From NCBI GenBank assembly GCA_035771165.1, contig JAWNZC010000001.1, positions 806,001 to 870,000 of the forward strand: 64,000 bases of DNA, written 5' to 3'. Positions within the stretch are counted from its first letter, which is position 1, and each line of letters opens with the position of its first letter. The DNA comes from Paragorgia papillata. Lineage: Eukaryota; Cnidaria; Anthozoa; Scleralcyonacea; Coralliidae. Shown piece by piece: positions 12,467 to 24,422 of this stretch. Both the position numbers and the translations under genes were made by a program. Under the pieces are notes generated by a model. It worked only from the letters and a program-made list of their open reading frames with translations. It was not told the origin of the DNA and searched no databases.

Positions 12467-15115
12467 ATGTCTTCAACAGAAAAATTACAGGATTGTTCCA
12501 TTGGAAACCACCTGGAAGAAGAGTGTCATTTAGGTGGTCATACAAGGTTAACCTGCCTGAAATCATTCAGCATTTTAACAGCAGAGCAGGTCAAATTAAT
12601 ATCAATGAGAACAGGAATTTCAAACAGTCCTGAACATGAAATTTGTCTGCATCATGAGCAGGCAGTTCTTACAAGATATTCACAGTACCAAAGAAGCTGC
12701 TGCAACCCATTTGAAAAACACCAAAAACCAATAAAGGGTTCACTGCGAGAAGTGTCTTTGAACACTGCTGAAGATTTTAATAGCATAAACATTTCAGTAA
12801 TTCCTGGAAAAAAGATATGCCCAACTTGTCGCAAAGAACTTACTAGCAAATTAGAGGCCGCATCGAATAGGAAGGATCAGCAGTGTGTAGATGAATCTGA
12901 TTCACATATACGAAACGATTCAAATGATGTAGAAACTATGTCTTCTGGGAGCAATGAAGAAGAAATGACCTTGAGGCATGACCTTGACACAAGTTTTGAA
13001 GAGATGGATTTGAGCCCAATGAAGTTACACGGTGTTGCTTCTCATTCCAAAGTCACTTTGGGTAAACGCAAACTACAACAGTTTCACGATAAACTGAAAG
13101 ATCAAGAAACTACGCTTCAGAAACGAGTTGCAAAAGTTATTGATGTTATGCCAGAAGATCTAGAACTATCAGAGAGCAATCAACCTGACAATTACAAAGA
13201 AATAAAGGAAAAAGCGGATAATTTAGACCGACTTGTTGATCTCATGAAAAACAAAATACAGTCTTCTAAGAGAAGACAGAAAATACAAATACTGACTATT
13301 GCTCCACTTTCTTGGTCCATTGAAAAAACTAAAAATGAATTTAACGTTTCTGCTTACATGGTCAGGCAGGCAAGAAAATTAGTGAAGGAAAGGGGTATTT
13401 TAGAGTTACCAAGACCAAAGAAAGGAAAAGTTTTATCTGAAGAAACGAAAAAATGTGTTGTTGATTTTTATTGCGACGATGAGTACAGTAGACTTATGCC
13501 AGGCAAAAAGGATTGTGTTAGCATTGCAAGAAATGTTCACAAGCAGAAAAGGCTGCTGCTTTGTTGTGACTTAAAAGAACTATATGCTGCATTCAAACAG
13601 GAATATCCAGATCTAAAAGTAGGATTTTCAAAGTTTTGCAGTCTGAGACCAAAATGGTGTGTGTTGGTTGGATGTTCAGGCACCCATTCCGTTTGTGTGT
13701 GTACTATTCATCAAAATGTAGTTCTGATGCTTGGCGCAGTAAACCTTGACAAAAATCACCATGAACTCATGGACATGATGGTGTGCAGCAGAGATTCCAA
13801 AGAGTGTATGATTCACCGTTGTCCCAACTGCCCAGCTGACACTCAGGATCTGGAAAACTACTTGTTTCAGCAACTCCAACCTGAAATTGATGAGGATGAT
13901 GAAGATGAACCACTCACCATACAATTCCTACAATGGACAACTGTCGACCGCTCAGAGCTAGTCGAGCAGATCCTTCCGGTTGAAGATTTCATTTCCCTCC
14001 TTGTAGAGAAACTTAATACTCTCACAGCCCATTCTTACATTGCAAAAGCTTAGGCAAAGTATCTCAAGTGTAAGGCAAAGTGTAAGGAGGAACTGAAAGA
14101 GAATGAAGTGATTGTTTTGGGAGATTTTGCAGAGAATTATCAATTTATAATTCAAGATGAAATCCAAGGATTTCACTGGAACAAGCAGTCGTGTACCCTA
14201 CATTCAATTGTCTTGTACTATATCAAAGAAAATAAACTGACAGAGAAATCTCTTTGTTTCATCTCGGATGACTTAAATCATGACACATGTTTTGTATATG
14301 AAGTTATAAAGCAAACTGTAAAACATGTTAAGGAGGAGATTTTCACGACGCTGACTATGATGCATTACTTTAGTGATGGCTGTGCTGGACAATACAAGAT
14401 CTACAAGAATTTCATCAACTTGTGCCTTCACGAAAAGGACTTCAATGTGAAATGTGATTGGTCATTCTTCGCTGCAAGCCATGGCAAATCTCCGTGTGAT
14501 GGACTTGGAGGTACACTGAAGCGATTAACAGCAAGAGCCAGTCTACAGAGAACACACTCGCATCCAATTTTGACAGCAAAGCAAGTTTTTGAGTACTGTA
14601 AGGAAGAAATCAAGGGGGTTCATGTTAACTTTATTTCAGCAGAAGAGATGGTTCCTGTCAGGAGCATGTTGGAGAAAAGGTTCAGTAGTGCAAACACTCT
14701 GCCTGGCACAAGAAGCTTTCATCAATTTGTCCCCCTCTCTGAGAGTGTAATGGCAGCCAAACGTGTTTCAGAAGATGAATCATATGCATTAGAGTTTAAT
14801 CTGGTGTTGGGAAAGACAAACCTAGTGAAGCTGGTAGATCCGAAGGTATCCGACTTTGTTGTTTGCTCCTATGATGAGAAACATTGGGTTGGACTCGTTG
14901 ATGTAGTGGATAAAGAACATGATGATGTTAAAGTCAAATTCATGCATCCAAGCTACCCAGCAAGATCCTTCTCCTGGCCAAAGAAAGATGATACATGTTT
15001 TGTGCCAATTGTGAATGTTGCCTGCATCATTGGAGCACCTGTCACTGTAACAGGAAGACAGTACAAGCTGGATGACAAAGACATCAACATAATTGAACAA
15101 GCGCTTGCCGAATAA
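12467..15115 (+). pseudogene. Transposase of the Sola-like element, one in-frame stop
   Basis: A long single-exon frame of about 880 codons, interrupted by one TAG at 14051-14053; the frame is the same on both sides. The N-terminal half has a zinc-binding-like CPTCRKEL motif, acidic linkers and a coiled-coil/HTH-like segment (LSWSIEKTKNEFNVSAYMVR). The C-terminal half carries probable DDE motifs: VLGDFAENYQFI, MHYFSDGCAGQYK and SHGKSPCDGLGG. It ends IIEQALAE before the right TIR. This family, with DFAENY and SDG..GQYKN, recurs widely in cnidarian genomes and is linked here to the element by its position between the long TIRs. A single nonsense change makes this copy inactive unless it is read through. 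Confidence 0.75.
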
Positions 15116-15269
15116 CTCAGAGGTAGCATATAACATAATTTAAGTACATGCACTATTAAATAAGATACTGACAGTGTTGAACATCAAATGTCAAGTTCTT
15201 AAAGACCAGGTTTCAAATTCTGGTTTTTAAAGTTTCTAAAACGACACCAGTTCTTTCTATATTATTCAA

Positions 15270-16820
15270 GAATTTCGAAGAAATTTCATCAATATTTTTG
15301 CTAGCTTATTTTTCAGCAAATAGAGGAGACACCAAGCCAAAACTTGGTGAAAGTAATCCTTATTATATATACATGTCACACACCAAAAATGGTTTTGGTG
15401 CTACATGGTCAACATGGACAATTTTCTGTTTGTAATTTGATACTTTTTTCCAGTTTCGGAAAATCTATGTTTCAGTTGTCTGTTTTCAAACATAAAAAAT
15501 GAGCATTTCTGATCAAGTGATGGTACTTTTGATATCATATTCTAATTTGGCATACATGTCTTAAAATGGTACATCACCAGTTTTCCTGCCCATAGGGTTA
15601 AAGGACAAAAAACGACAGTCGAAATACCATATATTGTTGTCAGGGGCGGCGCGTAGCGTAAATTTTTTGGTATTAGTTGTGGTATATAACGTAGGGGTGT
15701 CTGGCGGTATCCACCCCTAGAAAATTTTGAAATCTAGAGGCTCTGAAATGCAATTTCCAGCATTCTACAGAAGATATTCTTTGAAAAAATCAAGCGAGAT
15801 GAAGAAGCTTGCGTGATGCGCCGACAATACATATGATCAGCGCAACATCCTGGTTTGGCGAACGCCAGGCGGCCAAGGTATTAGAATCGTAAAACTAATA
15901 CCTTGTAGGATTGCGTTGTTAGATATACAAATATTCGCATCGTTCTTACCTTTGAAGGAGGACTTATGCCTTTTTGTTTGTTAAATATGGATTCAAGAAG
16001 GTTTTCCTTTCGTCAGATAAGTTCTAGTCACCATATCAAAGCTTCAAAATTTTTATAAATAATTGCTCTTTGTTTCCATATTATTGAAGTATTGAACTCC
16101 AGTGTTGGAAGCTTTTCCTTGTGAAATAGGCGATACAGCCGATACTACATGGATGATTTATATATTGAGATGTTATATATTGTTAATGTAATGAAGTGAA
16201 AAGAATTGCAGACTTCTCGCTGCGAAATAAAAGCAGTTTTAGATCGAAATAGTAAAGCGCCTGACTTTAAAATATAAATATTGTACCACCTGTGGTGAAA
16301 TATAACACCGAAAATCCGCGTTTCTTGTCAAGCCAAGGTATTAGTTTCGAGATTATAATACCTTGACGTCTAAGCCTTTCAAACACTTGTCGCTAAAGTC
16401 GCTAAGGTTGTTGCGTACATCAGCGAGGACGGTACGGTACTGCGGAATTGAAATCAAACAATCAATAACAAAGATGTTGTTTTCTTCCATTCCATCTCTG
16501 TTCTTGGAATAATTATATTATTTTACAATTCATTTCAATCTGGAGAAAAAAGGTATTAGACTAATACCTTTAATATCTTAGCGCGCCGCCCCTGATTGTT
16601 GTGTACCATTAATACAAAACGCTAGATTACTGTAACCGACACCGGTTTTGGTGCAAAAATCGAAATGCCGATATCTCAGGAACAAATAGACATATTGAGA
16701 TAAAATTTGGTGTGCTTTCATATCTCACTAATACCTCTAGTTTGTGCAATTTTGGTTGAAATCTGAGATGAGTGGGTGTCATTCTGAATTTTTATTTGTT
16801 GATTTCACATGGAATGACCC
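15270..16820 (-). repeat. Right TIR of the Sola-like element, split by a MITE
   Basis: Reverse-complement match to 3406-3985, interrupted at 15632-16602 by the hAT MITE and its duplication. Confidence 0.85.
15640..16594. mobile_element. 955-bp hAT-type MITE
   Basis: The ends CAGGGGCGGCGCG and CGCGCCGCCCCTG are inverted, and the 8-bp duplication ATTGTTGT is perfect at 15632-15639 and 16595-16602. It has no coding sequence; the motif GGTATTAG recurs inside. Eight-bp duplications and CAGGG ends are typical of hAT elements. It sits inside the right TIR of the Sola-like element, so it inserted later than that element. Confidence 0.9.
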
Positions 16821-16824
16821 TATA

Positions 16825-17645
16825 GCTAATGATACTGAGTCAAACTTTTCTGTGTCTGAGTATTTGACACAACATGGCCTCTTTGCATCTCGTGTGAGAT
16901 TCTACTTGCTTACAACTAAAAGAAATGAGGAGCCACTGGAGAGTGATGAAGATCAAACTGATAGCGGTGAATGTCAGTGAACTGATCAAAGCAGCATTAA
17001 TACAAGCCATCAGTGTAGTGGAGAAATGCAATTTGGTCATAGCATTGAAAAACGAAAAAATACCTGCTCGTTGTATATAAATAAAAGTGGGAGCACAAAA
17101 TCATTTGAAGTGGAATTTAGTCATAATGAAATTTCACGTTATATCAGTGAAGTTAGTTCACTATGTATTGTTGGTTGGGCTGGTTGCTTCTCAGCAAGAT
17201 CAAGTACATTTCTTGAAAGTACAGCCAAAGAATACCATCACCATCCCTGCAATGACAATTTTTGTTGTAAGATCTGTCAAAGTGGACAACCAGGTATACG
17301 TACAACCGGACACGTCAGACACTGAAACAGAGAGTATGCTTGCAGATATCTATGTGTTTCCAATGGATGACTTTCAAGCATGTGATACACCATTAATACT
17401 TCATGAACCTGATAAGATTCATGGCTGTGACTGTGACAATAATCTTCTGGTTGGTGTTGTTACCAATTTCCACAATGAAGTTGGAATCATATACACCTGG
17501 TATGTCAATAATGATGTTTACATTAAAGGTGCCCTTCATTCCATTGTTCAAGTCCACTCTCCTGGAGTGTATCATTGCAAGATTCAATATGGGGATATTC
17601 TTCTCACCTCGTCATCAGTTGAGGTTTTGGAATTAGGAAATACAA
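16825..17645 (+). pseudogene. Exon, right half, with Ig-like segment upstream of the kinase
   Basis: The frame continued from 3401 runs to a TGA at 16978-16980. A second open stretch (about 17087-17645) encodes a beta-rich region ending GIIYTWYVNNDVY… and SPGVYHCKIQYGDILLTSSS. That is the Trp/Tyr-x-Cys pattern of an immunoglobulin-like domain (W in strand C, YxC in strand F). It ends at a donor (AATACAAG|GTTTGT) that matches in phase the acceptor at 19289/19290. The stop codons and at least one frame change between 16978 and 17087 indicate decay or an unrecognised intron. An adhesion-like domain before a kinase is an inference from one motif. Confidence 0.5.
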
Positions 17646-18449
17646 GGTTTGTGGGGATTTAATACAGGTACTATGGAGGCCAATTTACATGTTGCACAAT
17701 AGTTACATCTAATTCAGACAAATTTAATTCAGTTACTTAAATTAACGCAATCAATTAGCTTAACTCTTTTACTTGTCAACTCTGTTAAAGGGTTAATTAT
17801 AAAAGTGTCAAAATCTTCTAATCTAACTGACCAATAGCCTTGGTCTATTAAACTAATCCAGAACACTTTTTTGTTGAATAATTATATAAAATAATTTATT
17901 ACTACTGTATTAAATGAATTAAGCATTACCGGTATTATAAATCACTAAAATATTTGCATAATTCTTCATATAAAAGGTTGAAAAGGTTTATCTATATACA
18001 ATAAGTTAACATAAAGACATACCTACTGTTTTCAACATGGAAATTTCAGGATATTGATATGACTGAAAAAGTCATATCATCAACAGATATGTGATTTTCA
18101 ATACCAGTTTGTCCATTTGCTGTATCAATATACCAACCTAGCTTCGTTTTTGGTACTATGCAAATAAATTCATCTACTGGGGTATAGTTATCAGATGAAC
18201 TTAACTGGTACAGATACAACCTCTAAAATGCTTCTTGATTCCTGTCATCTTGTCATATATATATATTTATACAATACCCTGGTTGCTATGCGTGTTTTCA
18301 TTGGCTGTTGCCCATGATCTATTAAAGGACAGACACATGGACACGTCAGATCACGTCAGCTGATTTGCGTTTTCATTCTTCATGCCCCAAAATCCGGCAA
18401 GATCGATAAAAAAATCGATAAAAACCTTTTAAATTTTTGTATTGTATAA

Positions 18450-18769
<320 letters not shown>

Positions 18770-19289
18770 TGTACAGTATATAAGATCTGGTGCTTAATAA
18801 ATCAGTGCTTCTCAAAGTTTCTATCCCAATGGCTACTCTAGTGATATACATGTACTTCCACTTCTAGACTGCCATGTAAGAGACATGGGTATGACACAAT
18901 GATGAGTGACCCCAGTCATTCAGGCTCCTATAATACCATACATCATCTTACAAGTTATAACAACTCTTATATATTATTATCAAGTTTTTTTAGACTTAGA
19001 AAATTGACCAATTGTACAGTAGTTGAGAAAGAAATGAAATATCAAATTGACACACAACCAAATAAAAAATCAAATGATTGCTTTTCTTTATTTAGAAGTC
19101 AATTGTGTAAAAAAACTTCTTTGCTATTATAGCAAAATATAAAATTTCAGTATATGTATTTTGAAGAATGCTTTTACAATGACAAGATGCTTTTATACTC
19201 ACTGGTACCTTTCTAAATAGTGGCCTACATAACTATTTTTTTGTGTTTGTCTTGTTACTAAAGGGATATATTTTTAATTTTTTTGCAGA

Positions 19290-19383
19290 CCAAACACTTC
19301 AAATGAGCCACAGGATATAGTTGAAATACCACTAGAGAAGATTACTGATGTTGACTGGACAAGCCCTGTTGGTATTAGGGTAT
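19290..19383 (+). pseudogene. Exon entering the kinase domain, cut by an inserted element
   Basis: The acceptor TTTTTGCAG at 19289 is followed by a frame encoding …DIVEIPLEKITDVDWTSPVG. This is a typical lead-in to the glycine loop of a kinase. The exon is cut by the 3.5-kb element at 19384; the glycine loop (MGSFGKVYHG) resumes on the far side at 22925. The frame does not close exactly across the presumed 3-bp duplication, so a small indel accompanied or followed the insertion. Confidence 0.6.
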
Positions 19384-22300
19384 TAGACGGCCGGCCAAGT
19401 TCCGAAAATGTTATCGTTGATGGCATTTTTTGTTACAAGCTGCCAACAATGCTAAATAGCCTCCAATAGTGTTTACCTTGAATGTGAGGGTTGTTGGCAC
19501 CTGTGATTCTGAGTTTTAATGCTCATATTTTTTAGTTTTCTACAGCCACTTTGCGCACACCGACTCCACTGCGAAATCGACATCGGCTCCTCCTTCGCTG
19601 TTGCCATGCAGCAGTTGTTAAATGCTGATTGGTTAACTTGAGAGTGCTAACCAATCAAGACGCGTAAAATGTCATAACCTTGACTGCCCTTTGACAGTCT
19701 TAGCAACGGCAAAAGAAAACAGAAATGAACATGGCGGCATGGCGCTGAGTCACCAAGAGATATAGTAGCTTTTTGTCGCAGTAATACACAATGGAAAACA
19801 CTAAAATAAGGTAAGTTAAGAAGATACATAACGTAAGAAGGACGCGATTAATGTTGTTTATTGTTTTTTGACAACACGACTGAATATTGAGTGCAATTAT
19901 TATTTTAACTTCGATCATGTTCGATTGTTTGCGAGTGGAGGATTTGAAGCTTGGCATGGCTTTTAAGTCGCTAGACTTTCTTCCCGTAGGCTAGGTACTT
20001 TATCAAAGCCTGGCTGTTGATCGTGTGTAGTCGGTTCAACCTATATTGTTTAGCAAACAACAATAATTCGCAACGAAGTCGCAACGAGGTCGCCACAGCC
20101 TGTCATGTTGAACAAGACTGCAAGTGTCACTGCCGTCCTAGCTGCCGTCGTGCTTTTAACACCTGAAAGGTTATTTATGATGGAATGCTCGCTCTAATAC
20201 TATCATACAAAGGTAAATTAGTTAAAAGTATATGTTAAAATTATGAACTAACAATTGGTAGAGCAGATATACAGTTATTTATGTTGAAAATGCTGTGTAA
20301 GTGTCGTTTGAAGATTGCTCTTCCGAGGCTTGTCTTGTACTCTTGTTCCATATAAAATGGCATAATGTTTTAATATGTCCAGTTTATATCCAGCTTTTGA
20401 GCAGTACGGGCGTATGTTCTTTCTGCACGACCTGTTGCTCCGATGTAGACCAAATTCACAAGAAACGACGGTGGTGCTGACAAATTGATTTTTTCTGTTC
20501 GCTTCTTTTCAGTTGCATGCAGTTGTCTTGGTTTGGTAGTCTTTATTTAATATGGCTGACTTTGATGTTAGGCAAAGCTGGGCCAATATAATTGATAGAG
20601 TTCTGAGAGGTTTTGAGTCAACATTTCTTGCTAACCATTTCTTATTAGCACTTGATAGAGATATTTAAGTTCTGTATTAACATGATGGTGCTCCAAGTTG
20701 GCAGTTCAGTTAAGTTCCCAATTTTCAAGATCACACAGTTCTTTGTTTGTCATACAGGAGGTTTTCTTTTTTCAGAGACCATCCACTGTGTGCGATGCTT
20801 GATGTATATAATAATGTTGTGTTTTATTTTCAATGGTGAATTGGATTGAAAGATATTGTCTGTTGAGGTTTGTAAGAAAGTTTCCAGTTTTTTTAGACTA
20901 CATATTGAATGTAATGTACATATAATATGTAAACAAAACTATTCCACAGAAATACCAACCTATAAATGACACTGCACTTTTAACATAAATAACTGTATAT
21001 CTGCTCTGCCAATTATTAGTTAATACCATAACATTAAATTACTTTTAGCTAAATTAGTTTTGTGTTAGGTTCCATGAGGCACACACCCTGTGGCAAATTA
21101 TTGGTGTATGTCAACAACATAGTTTGAAATGACGACATTCAATAAACAGTCATGCCTTGATAACTGCCTAGTCTACAGGATGAAAGCCCAGTGACTTTCT
21201 TGCAGTGAGCTGTTTTGCAAGGGAACAAGTTCATCTGTGTCATCAACATTGTCTTCATCTACCTGTATAATCGATGCTAGATGTTGAGCTATAGCGAAAT
21301 CAGAATCACTACTGGGGTATATAAGGAGATGAACTTTGGGATCTATGGGCTGAACAAAACCTGCCCTTTCCCCGAGTATTTCTTGGACATCATCATAAGA
21401 AGATTTTCTTCTTGTTGTGTATTTTTGGGGAAGCTGAATATTTTCATGCAAACACATTTTGGTGTAGCCAAACCAGATAGTTCCAATGTCATACACATGA
21501 CCAGAGGTCAGGCCTGTCAGTATATCAGCACAAAGTCTATCAAGGCAATGATCTCTTTTTTCTGTGTTCCCTGATTTTATTTTAGCTACCTTCCTTTTGA
21601 ACTTAACCCAGCACTGTATATGATATTTCCCTTCTGATGCTACAAGGTCACTAATATTAGCTAGCCTTAGGGTATTCGCATGACCAGATCTCGCTCTGCC
21701 ATAGATATAATTTTTTCAGACAGCTCCATTGTCATTATACATTCCGCATGTTTTTACCATCACTATTTTGGCAAAACATGCACATTTCCCAATTTATTGC
21801 ATGTTCATGTCTGCTACGTCTGGAAGGCATGCCTAGCAGTGTCTGCTACCTGTGAAACAGCCTCTTGTTTTTTCTTAAGCCTATTGATGAGTGAACTTAC
21901 CATGAACGGTGCCATTTCATATCTAATAATTCGTCCTGATCACTACTGATAGTAGATTGTATTCTATCAATAATATTATTTGAGCTAATGTCATTTAACA
22001 TTTGTCTTTCCAGTGCTTGGCGCTACTCAGATCGCTGGGTTCTTCAGCTTGGCAAAACAGACAAACATCATCAGATAACTCAGTGACAGTGTTTGCTTCT
22101 TCCTTTCTCCTTTTCAACATAGTTACTGGACTGACTGGAGCTATTTCTGTCTTCCTTTTTGACCTCGATGTCGAATCCATTACTGTTTGAGTTTTTGCTG
22201 CATAGTGCGAAAGAACAGTTCGAGAAACGAACCCCTGTTTGGGTCGTTTGGAAGAACTCTCTACATGACTAAGCTGAAAACTGTGTGCAGTAGAGAAGTA

Positions 22301-22924
22301 AAATAGCTTTTGTTTACTTATGTAAATACCTATAAAACCCGCAGTGAAAGCTGTGAATAATAAAATGACATCACAGAGTCATAAGTTATAATTTGACCTA
22401 GATATGTCACAACGAGACACGAACGTAATTACATTATACAACAACTAACACGTTAAAAGATGTATTAAATAAGTAGAAAAAAGATTATACAAACTTTCCC
22501 GTGTGAATAGTCTTCTCTTTTAAAGTTAAACTTCGGATTTTGCTTTGTATTTATTTTCGAGAGAGCGATCGAACACATGTTTTAAGCTGTTCTTTGTTGT
22601 ATCCAAGGGGCGTTTCTTTATGCACTTGACACGCGAGCGTTCATTGGTTGTTTGTTAATCGCTAGCCAATCGCGGTTAAGTATCCGCTGCATAGCAACCT
22701 CAAGGGAAAGCCTAGCGTGAATGTTTGACAAGATTCGAAGCGCTTGCGATGGCTACCGAAAAAACGTTCAAATTTAACCTTCAAAGTCGAAACCCAAGGT
22801 GCCAACAACCCTAGCGTGTTTGATAAATGTCTATACAATGTATCTATGTTTGTTGTTTGCTTGTAACAAAGAATGCCATCAAAGATTTTTTAGACCGCTT
22901 TTCGCGATGGTGGCCGGCCGTCTA
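19384..22924. mobile_element. 3.5-kb DNA element of unknown class inside the kinase exon
   Basis: The inverted ends share TAGACGGCCGGCC, then degenerate repeats of about 300 bp with conserved islands (TTGATGGCATT, TTGTTACAAGC, GGGTTGTTGGCACC). The candidate duplication is TAT (19381-19383 and 22925-22927), which is short and not decisive. The interior holds a decayed minus-strand gene (21173-22180). I could not place it in a superfamily. Confidence 0.65.
21173..22180 (-). pseudogene. Decayed gene of a cnidarian-type mobile element
   Basis: Minus-strand fragments in order. The first (22180-21995) starts MDSTSRSKRKTEIAPV and has a VCLFCQAEE zinc-binding motif. The second contains CMFCQNSDG and a LANISDLVASEGKYH…C segment, broken by a stop and a frameshift near 21700-21780. 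The third (21496-21173) reads …FVQPIDPKVHLLIYPSSDSD. CxFC motifs followed by DLVAxEaKYHxxC occur in many repeated cnidarian proteins of unknown function. Several breaks make it non-functional, and no catalytic domain was recognised. Confidence 0.5.
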
Positions 22925-23601
22925 TATGGGTTCTTTCGGAAAGGTTTACCATGGGAAGTGGTTGTGCACAGATGTGGCTATTAAACAAATTAGACGTGGT
23001 GCAAGTGTTAAAGAATCTATTCAGCGAGAAGCAAAGATCCACAGCAGGCTTCGTCACCCAAATATTGTGACATTCATGGGAATATCTATAAAGAAGAAAG
23101 ATATTCTACTTGTTACTTTGTTGTGGGAAACTCTCTTCAAGACCATATAGAAGATGAAAATCAAATAGATGAATGACTGTAAAGATAGGGTTGGTTAAAG
23201 ATATTTTGAAAGGTGTAGCTTACTTGGATGAGGTGGGGGTTGTTCACAGTGACCTAAAGCCTGCTAATATACTTGTATCTTCCAAGTTAAATACAGCCAA
23301 GTTATGTGATTTTGGGCTTGGACGTCTTCGACAGCATGCGTCCATATCGTCTGTTAGCCAGTCAATAGGCGACTCCATTTTGGAAGGTACCCCTTCCTAC
23401 ATGGCACCAGAATGTCTTCTGGGTAAGAAAAAGGCAATTCCATCAAGTGATATCTGGTCATTAGGAATAACACTGTTGGAGTTTTTGTCATTAGCTGATG
23501 CTTGGGAGGATGTTTTAGAAAGTATTGAAGGGGATTCGGATTTGTCAAAACTTGTTTCTGCATACAATTTATCCTTGCTTCCTGATCGCTCAGCAAAATA
23601 A
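22925..23601 (+). pseudogene. Protein kinase catalytic domain (tyrosine-kinase-like group), frameshifted
   Basis: Kinase subdomains appear in order: glycine loop GSFGKVYHGKW, VAIKQI (ATP-binding Lys), LRHPNIVTFMG, HSDLKPANILV (catalytic loop, His-Ser-Asp instead of His-Arg-Asp), DFGLGRL, GTPSYMAPECL and SSDIWSLGITLLEFL. The stop is at 23599-23601. The frame slips near 23112-23120 and again near 23172 (a TGA precedes the ATG at 23173), so this copy is broken even without the 5' insertion. It lies on the plus strand, tail to tail with the integrase, inside the 24-kb unit, and so looks like cargo or a second gene of that transposon. The substrate is unknown. It could also be a host gene fragment captured once. 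Confidence 0.8.
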
Positions 23602-24422
23602 ACCCTAACCATAAACCACACATCAGTATGTGTCTAAATTACAGAATGGAAGATTGGCCATCAGCATTGCAGCTATTAGAACTAAAATGGTAATCTTAAT
23701 GGAAAGTCAATGGTTTGTGTGATCTTTATATATAGTTGCTGACATGGGCAGATTTAGAAAATAGTTACACAAGTTACAGGGGTACAATACTGCATGTTCA
23801 TACAGTTCAAACGTCAAGATATAAGTTAGTCTCACAACTAAATGCGCCCTTGAGTGTTCATATTGACTTTAAAGTTTTGTTTACACAAACAATTAAGAAC
23901 CGTTTTCTATTATTTTGAATAGTGATAGTTTGTTCTATATCAAATCCCAAAGTCCAGCAAATATGCTTTCCTTTTCAAATATATACATGTGATTAATGGG
24001 GTAATGATTTTTGTAAGGGATAATTAGCGGGGTTTTTACTAGCTTGGAATTCTTATCACAGAGCAGTGTCACTCAGTCAATGAAGATGTCGCCGGAGGGG
24101 CACATGACTCGAAAAAATTTTGTACATTTTTTCGTTCACAAATTCTTTTCAGTTTCTACAATTTCAGAAATTTCCGAACATTCCTCAAAAGTGTCAAGAA
24201 AATCCTATAAACTCCGTTGAAAATCTTTGCAAAAATCTTGGGATTTATTTGAAATTTCAAAAATCTCGCGAAGACCTTTTTATATAGTGATGTGCTCCTA
24301 TATTCCACCTAGTGAAAAACTGGCTTTGTGTTTCATTAAATATTATAGTTTTTTCGTTGGAGATTGTACATGTATTAACGAAGATTTTCTTCATTAAAGA
24401 TTTACTGTATATCACCCATACT
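23602..24422. other. Intergenic, between convergent kinase and integrase genes
   Basis: AT-rich sequence; I see no gene, repeat or conserved motif in it. Confidence 0.5.

Larger units (their letters stand above)
3406..16820 (+). mobile_element. Sola-like DNA transposon with long inverted repeats
   Basis: The element starts GGGTCATTCC at 3406 and ends GGAATGACCC at 16820, with a 4-bp direct repeat TATA at 3402-3405 and 16821-16824. Its inverted repeats extend about 570 bp (3406-3985 and about 15270-16820). It has one own gene, a DDE-type transposase candidate (12467-15115) with a nonsense codon. The left part holds the Mutator-like insertion and the right repeat holds the hAT MITE; without them the element is about 4.3 kb. 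The 4-bp duplication plus a long transposase fits the Sola superfamily, an assignment made from general features. The host exon reads in frame across the empty site. Confidence 0.8.

Noticed and set aside
22925..23601. Kinase as an intact host gene
   Set aside because: Two frame slips, a 5' transposon insertion and a position inside TIRs argue for a damaged transposon passenger.
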